Notes under the pieces: model-generated
The model's input: the letters and a program-made list of their open reading frames with translations, nothing else
What the model was told of the DNA's origin: nothing
Database searches by the model: none
Part shown: piece after piece, positions 62,301-64,000 of the stretch
How the letters are laid out: every line of letters starts with the position of its first letter
Position numbering within the stretch: the first letter of the stretch is position 1
Made by a program: the position numbers and the translations under genes
DNA from: W0P28-013 sp051870755
Lineage (GTDB): Bacteria; Bacteroidota; Bacteroidia; Bacteroidales; Paludibacteraceae
Assembly (NCBI GenBank): GCA_051870755.1
Contig: JBJECE010000036.1
Location: 1 to 64,000 of the forward strand
Reading direction: 5' to 3'
Length of the DNA: 64,000 nucleotides

Positions 62301-64000
62301 ATTTGTGTTTGCGTGTAGCCGGTGTTACGCTACCCAAATTGGGATCGTTGACATCAGTGGTCACCAAAAATTCGTCCTCTTCGAAGTAGGCAGTAAAGAA
62401 TGCTTCTTCGGCCAATACCTGATATGTACGCGTTGGCGAAGTGTTACCATCGTTCCAGCGCACGAACTTATAACCGGGTTCTGCGATAGCCTTCAGTTCA
62501 ACATACGATTGGTATTCGCACAACGAATCGTACGGCGTGGCACTACCCATCGTGTAGTTGTCGCTGACAGCATGCACGTGGAACTTGTCGCGCTTGAAAT
62601 TGGCTTGGATGACCACTGCATTTTTTTCAACTCTGTATATACGTGTGCTACCGCTCGGGTTACCATCTTCCCACCCTGCGAAACGATAACCCTCTTTTGG
62701 CGTAGCCACTATCGTCAGATTTTCGCCGTAGGTGTAGTAATCGCTCGGCGGCGTGATGCTACCCATACTCTCGTCGTTCACTTTCGTGATTACTTGGAAT
62801 TGACCCAACTTGAAATAGGCCACAAAGTTAGCGCCACCAATTCCTACTTCGTAGTGTTTGGGATTGATGTCATCGCCATCGCTCCAATGGTCAAATACAT
62901 AACCATCTTTTGGCATGGCTGTAATTTCGAACATCGATTTGTAATCTTTGTAACCACCGGGCGTTATATCACCATGCGACGGGTCGTCCACCGATGTGCC
63001 TACATAGTACTGACGCGGTGCCAACAGTGCCTTAAAGGCTGTATCGCCTACTACGGTGTAACCCAACGTAGTCGAGTTGTGAGCCAAGCCCTCCCAACCG
63101 GAAAGGTAGTAGCCCTCGTTGGGTTGAACCTCCATAGTGATGCGGGCACCATACAGATACAAACCGCCCGACGGCGTGATACTACCCATCGACGGGTCGT
63201 TCACTTCTATCGAAACCGTGTACTCATTCGGCTCGAATATGGCGGTGAACGTCGTATCGTCAGGATATTTCAACGTGAATGTGTAATTCGGATCGGTACT
63301 GCTGCCTTTCCAGCCTGCAAAGTGATAGCCTGTCTTTGGCACAGCGTGAATGGTTACCTCGCTGTTGAATGCGTGTGTGCCGCCACCATCTACCGATACC
63401 GTACCACGGGTTGCATCCGTTGTAACCGTAACGGTATAATTAAGCGGCTTGAATACCGCGCGCAGCGTTGTATCTCTATCGTCGTATGCGTAGTAGGTGC
63501 GCTCTTTGGCCGTAGATGTAGCCGTACCGTCGTTCCAGCGTTCAAAATCGTAGCCGGCATTCGGTATGGCCTTCACCGTAACACTGCCTTGATACTGACA
63601 CTGACTGACTTCCGGTTCGACGCGACCCATGGCGCCATCGTTCACAGCAGTATGAATCGTGTAGTTTTTCGGCACAAATATGGCATTAATCGTTGTATCT
63701 TTGGCAACAACATTGTAGTCATAAATGGCATTACTGTATCCATTCGACCACTTGGAGAACTGATAACCCGTGCCGGGCGTAGCCACCAAATGCGCCGTGG
63801 TTTGATAGGTGTACAAACCGCTACCGCTTACAGTGCCGCTACCCTCCTGCACACCGGCATTGACTGTATATTGTGCCGGTTCGAAAATGGCTGTCAGCGT
63901 CGTGTCGCCGGCCACCTCGAGTGTAAACTCGCGCTCGGCGACGCTTACGCCATTATCTTTCCACGCTTTGAATTTATAACCCGGATTCGGCACAGCCGTC
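50326..64000 (-). CDS. Giant InlB-repeat surface protein with type IX sorting tail (N-terminus outside window)
   Basis: At least 4555 residues; the frame is still open at the right edge, and the first in-frame start in the window is a GTG inside a repeat (AVPNPGYKF), so the true start and signal peptide are missing. Residues 1 to about 3375 are 47 tandem repeats of about 70 residues of the divergent InlB B-repeat type, each with a core like GYxFxxWxDGxxxNPRxY and an end like DTTFTAIFEP. About 925 residues of Ig/PKD-like modules follow (SICYGDTIRL, DSILLRGAGGYRYLWNTG), then two more InlB-type repeats (about 4335-4485) and a C-terminal sorting domain with DIFVYNSIGQLLDYK and GVYLVHIG. The likely role is a long surface fibre or adhesin. 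No frameshift was seen along 13.7 kb. A terminator follows the stop. Confidence 0.93.
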   Translation of the reverse strand, partial: TAVPNPGYKFKAWKDNGVSVAEREFTLEVAGDTTLTAIFEPAQYTVNAGVQEGSGTVSGSGLYTYQTTAHLVATPGTGYQFSKWSNGYSNAIYDYNVVAKDTTINAIFVPKNYTIHTAVNDGAMGRVEPEVSQCQYQGSVTVKAIPNAGYDFERWNDGTATSTAKERTYYAYDDRDTTLRAVFKPLNYTVTVTTDATRGTVSVDGGGTHAFNSEVTIHAVPKTGYHFAGWKGSSTDPNYTFTLKYPDDTTFTAIFEPNEYTVSIEVNDPSMGSITPSGGLYLYGARITMEVQPNEGYYLSGWEGLAHNSTTLGYTVVGDTAFKALLAPRQYYVGTSVDDPSHGDITPGGYKDYKSMFEITAMPKDGYVFDHWSDGDDINPKHYEVGIGGANFVAYFKLGQFQVITKVNDESMGSITPPSDYYTYGENLTIVATPKEGYRFAGWEDGNPSGSTRIYRVEKNAVVIQANFKRDKFHVHAVSDNYTMGSATPYDSLCEYQSYVELKAIAEPGYKFVRWNDGNTSPTRTYQVLAEEAFFTAYFEEDEFLVTTDVNDPNLGSVTPATRKHKFGEELWIQATPEKGYKLVQWQGGGTDNPRRYVVKALSDTLFKAEFGPADYKVTAKSDNYGMGSVEPASPARYPYLSTVTLKAIPVRGYKFDGWSDGNADPIRNYTVEAVDDTLFTAYFSKASYRVITDVNDWDMGEIDPMTGMHEYGSKISIQATANPGYQFARWNDGKTVNPRTYIVDAVGDTTFTAIFEKARFEVKGESNDLNMGNVAVTPDSYDYKYEYMSTVTLTPKAEEGYTFDHWEGGRRDPSLVYHVQAADTSFKAYFVPRADIKVTITVNDQAKGSVTPGTGMQTFGTEVTYTPTAKDGYKFDHWEDKYGNTLSTAETWKYTVKANDTTFVAVFVPKKYTVKTVSGNPSWGSTTPTSGTYDYLSDVTLTANPNTGYDFAGWNDGSTDNPRTYNVKAVEPDITFTASFKPHEYKVITGTNDPLMGNMTPQTGTYRYDSLLTLTATAQPGYRFKEWSDHGSPSNPREYRVAAVDDTIIKAMFEPDEFRVRVQSEDLNKGKVTPNGQAKYPYLSSVDMTATPEPGYYFAGWSDGETNPTRTYTVEAVLDTTFTAYFKADKFLVRTKANDNKMGSVTPATGYYEFGQPLLLTPEAKLGYEFVQWSDGLTDNPRSYIVEAVKPDTTFTAIFKASQFPLRPRVNNPDWGTISPQSDTLCTFGDNVKLIATPKEGYEFVAWQDGVNIKERTYTVAATDSTFTATFAPIAYNVFTSVANSQHGSVTPSSGKVAFGTPMTITALPAAGYDFDHWEDKYGTKLLGGKDLAYTVAAHDTAFVAHFKPLKFLVTIEAESGKGSVAPGTAQYNYGEVVEVHVTANPGYTFAAWDDGNTANPRFISVPANNDSRYLATFTPNPHTITATVNDNNMGTVSPTSTSAAFGSTTYITATAYDGYELKEWSNGALGVHNPLPFLLDKDRDTTLVAMFGPKKYTVTVEPNKPDRGVTTGTGLYEFMSPVTMEATASRGYYFKQWNDGNNVTPRTYTLNVPNNVTFTAIFEPKKYPVRTAVDDPNHGYCIGAGEWAYDSTVYVEAIERTGYKFDHWQDGLPDNPRSYKVTDTDTTFTAYFVPKEYHVTIEPNDPARGTVQPPSNNYEFGTTIHLVAAEEYGYHWSKWSNGNSNNEMDYTVKAVVDTVFTAIFEPNRRKIEINYNSDQGKVYYRTAAGELISPATGYYNFGETHEFVAVPATGYDVEKWSNKSNNAAAMQYVMTVDKDTDFTVTFVPKRYPVHIQVNNETMGSVTPAIGDYEFPYDSTISIKPEPFPGYEFYGWEGLTTIANPLLYKVTNAADTTFKALFRKQTYLITVKPDDLLHGNAFTTDRYEFESTPSFTVVENDGYEFKYWQDELGVTTTQYPLSFTVTEQKTYTAVFAAKQVEVKGVATDGLGSFDPLGMKDFGTTFTLTAIPAPGYDFDRWSTGSPDPKRNITLSSPWRPDTTFYASFKRHQYTISAKADPEGAGTFIGVGKYAYETDTAVTAIPATGYQFMGWTDGTTNARYLIHVEEDKELVARFEKIPYTITAVAYNEDTIADVNVGYFDGTGTDLFGENVLVEAIPHDGYEFVRWLDADIWRPTRTVKIQGNVELQALFRRKTMKVKLTCDGTMGKVSGGGDYKYQELVTVQADTLYGYDFDRWKEDDAAGIDGPKFSFYITHDTSFTALFKPHEFEVTTAAEEPTWGTVTGYGKYPYKTQQKVVAVAKYGYVFDHWSDNAPFGKERPYIVERDTTFTAVFKKAQFNVSLNADGIMGRTSGTGKYDYLTPVEVVAYDNYGYDFVEWQDKYGNFVSTDQVFTFYIQGDTVLNAIFKIHQFEIQLNTEDGGTRGAVSGDGFYDYGSTCTIKAEPYYGYEFDHWNDYTGGKERQIILSSDTLFTATFRKKKMSVTLKSDATMAKSVTGAGQYEYLDNVNIAAESNWGYVFVGWSDDGVNVVETSKEHTFELTQDTTLWALFRKDSMNVTLYVGGDVTRGTVEGAGRYEFSSRPTIHAVPAYGYEFDRWNDNTGGKDRIITLVRDTTFTAYFKPRDMTVSVYSEDPSRGSVTGTNTYKYGDPIMVTATPEYGYEFSGWSDGTSDNPYYFTLTCDTVLTAYFTNKNYNVTADASPDYMGTIDGIGKYPYLGDAVLTAKPNYGYDFIRWQDSYTDNPRKFKVTGDMHFTAMFERHKYKVDVAADKDFMGSVSGAGKYDFETAQSVEATANYGYDFVQWSDGVGKEQNPRTFKLTQDTLFTAQFTYHYWKVETTAADGMAHMGGVKQDTTYYQHDHEVTIEAVPNNGYEFVKWSDEVGGAKRSFIITRDTAFKAIFRPSLYQVTITSNESTWGTVKGAGYYDYLTERTIKATANYGYLFDHWEDGAALTIDSAHFKEPSRNFILKGDTAFKAIFVRDTFEISTAADKEFMGSVSGGGRYPYQTPVSLTATAEYGYEFAKWSDNYPYFTRTISVTRDSLFTAVFKPKQMQITVAAEESYMGTVEGKGWYDYLSKCTVKAVPNYGYDFVGWKEDGSTTNPRIFTLDRDTVFTAVFKHSTFAVHSEANDPLMGEVTGAGSYLYGEEVTLQANPYYGYDFVKWSDDVTGDTRKFYISRDTTINAIFAPHKFTVDAMPNNALWGKVIGGGQYEYRTPAHLEAQPNPHYHLVGWSDGYPNLYERDTVVESNISLEARFAIDTFKITVSTSNPAVSEPVKGAGEYPYGTVIEIEARSTDDSYRFVQWEDGNKENPRRVAVTEHHDYEAEYARFYRVSVQPFNQDHGYTLGSGWFAENHYDSIRAVPAAGYCFYRWLDGNTTSGCNRIDPTDSQQNPRKFAVTTDTAFVAEFVPLPKVQIRASAMSICYGDTIRLENVLHADNYTYNWLGQNIILDEDSAIVATPTDTTTYVVEVGNEALGCTVIDSIRINVVALPVASITANDTICAGDSILLRGAGGYRYLWNTGQQAAVIKVAPEVDTTFWLLAYNKFGCQGDTVYHHVHVHPLPVIQVSASDSVLCVGDSTTLRVEVLDSTDPDGYTYRWMADKRLISAGKQRELRTCPPVTTTYYCYAVNDTTGCVKVDSLLINVNKLPEVVLRSSFDPTQIFCAGDAAILTVIPTDANDPADLDYAWFRDGQPVGSNQQTLIDYPEAATNGRNDTTYTYNVVVKTKRGLCESISQGLEVTVHVCALPKPPIEAYDVDGNMLAINDTICQDKLIRLYAKQEDRALFTYRWYSQTGEDITNDDDGIDDEVWVRPANTSTYTLAVTNNLTGCVRLIARTIYTMPMPAIVIVPSGNHARSRAEVCVGDSAVVLKVLSTDSIQLDSRYTVAWYADDVLLATDTNSITVTTADAQNKAYRVEVVNKTTEHVKEACPVSTEYVVAVLQTPDPIEMHAYVGAEQLADTVRVCPGASVTLKTVAIDGMRYAWSDNFGNVYAGNEATEITVTPTRTTTYAVSITNGGGCSYTAVYTVNVNNKGLTIGGNLTMCPSGSTKVWAAGMATKYGDKFQWSDLSTKDTLTVTTAGTYHVYVTKSGVTTFAQFTVVEASLPEVEFDNVMPVCPNDSLVTIAYTITAGTPTTYSLAFNAAAKNVGFKNQDKQTLLGDKLTFPVPVGTAVEGQYSVQVTMYNALGCASVTYAVPFELKESNLITKLDYATLAVDSAGIASFEWYRNAVPVGANTFFYHEKSGALDGIYKVVLTHRNGQVTASCPTPFHETAPVNPEDTVSDDVVCNNTALAMLYVNGVEVDGFVPNVYRYTVLLPIGTAQTAVPTADAVTATLGNSYQTYATEQIDSVTVAVKVGSLCVPIGSGSVYTVRFEIDTLKSYTLTTLANDPEFGDVAGGGIYKQGTAVEVLATAVNGYEFTKWSDGLTANPRTVVVACDTVLKAIFEPYKFYYTITALPNDTNFGTVTGGGVYLADTEITLEATPKAGYELAQWSDGVYDNPRTVVVTRDFRYVAQFRLISDALTEVTTGSVVYVQHDRIFVECDSETDIFVYNSIGQLLDYKQHTTHYTVRVPVAGVYLVHIGSEIVKVIVH

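Noticed and set aside
40825..64000. CRISPR-like interpretation of the regular repeats
   Set aside because: The repeats are coding, about 210 bases per unit in the InlB gene, diverged in DNA and conserved in protein; there are no short identical repeats with unique spacers.

Overview
The window looks like chromosome from an uncultured Bacteroidales bacterium (Bacteroidota). The evidence is: promoters of the Bacteroides type (TTTG, 19-20 bases, TAnnTTTG); a Na+-translocating NADH:quinone oxidoreductase; BspA-type leucine-rich-repeat proteins; type IX secretion (Por) C-terminal sorting tails; a FISUMP-domain lipoprotein; and many Bacteroidota-style lipoproteins. No tRNA, rRNA, CRISPR array or transposase was recognised. 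Everything here comes from reading the sequence; no database search was run.

Layout. 0.3-4.4 kb: a BspA-like surface protein behind a gene of unknown function, with a strongly structured RNA candidate and its promoter upstream. 5.0-8.7 kb: a leftward operon for dCMP deaminase, S41 processing protease, Na+/Ca2+ exchanger and HD hydrolase. 8.9-13.1 kb: a rightward set with a TPR histidine kinase, a LuxR-type response regulator, a LolC/E-like permease and a small winged-helix protein. 13.1-18.9 kb: a five-gene leftward tripartite efflux operon (ATPase, two MacB-like permeases, adaptor, TolC). 19.3-22.3 kb: an outer-membrane protein, a lipase-like lipoprotein and a lipoprotein of unknown function.

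22.3-33.1 kb: nqrABCDEF, broken twice by AT-rich cassettes. Between nqrB and nqrC lie a papain-like cysteine peptidase lipoprotein and two tandem paralogous small lipoproteins. Between nqrD and nqrE lie a second peptidase and another small lipoprotein. NqrC also carries an N-terminal rubredoxin-like domain. Just upstream of the nqrA promoter is a two-gene AbiEii-like nucleotidyltransferase module bounded by 34-base exact direct repeats, each of which holds a leftward promoter. 34.3-36.2 kb: dus and lgt. 36.2-39.8 kb: secreted and hypothetical proteins.

39.8-64 kb: two giant secreted proteins on the minus strand. One is a 2910-residue BspA/Ig-like protein followed by an overlapping beta-barrel gene. 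The other has more than 4550 residues, 49 InlB-type repeats and runs off the right edge. Between them sit a small helix-turn-helix gene and a roughly 285-base structured, possibly pseudoknotted RNA with its own consensus promoter and a terminator-like hairpin directly against the regulator's start codon.

The most unusual points are the two peptidase/lipoprotein cassettes inside nqr, the rubredoxin-NqrC fusion, the two structured RNAs and the repeat-bounded toxin-like module sharing the nqrA promoter sequence.
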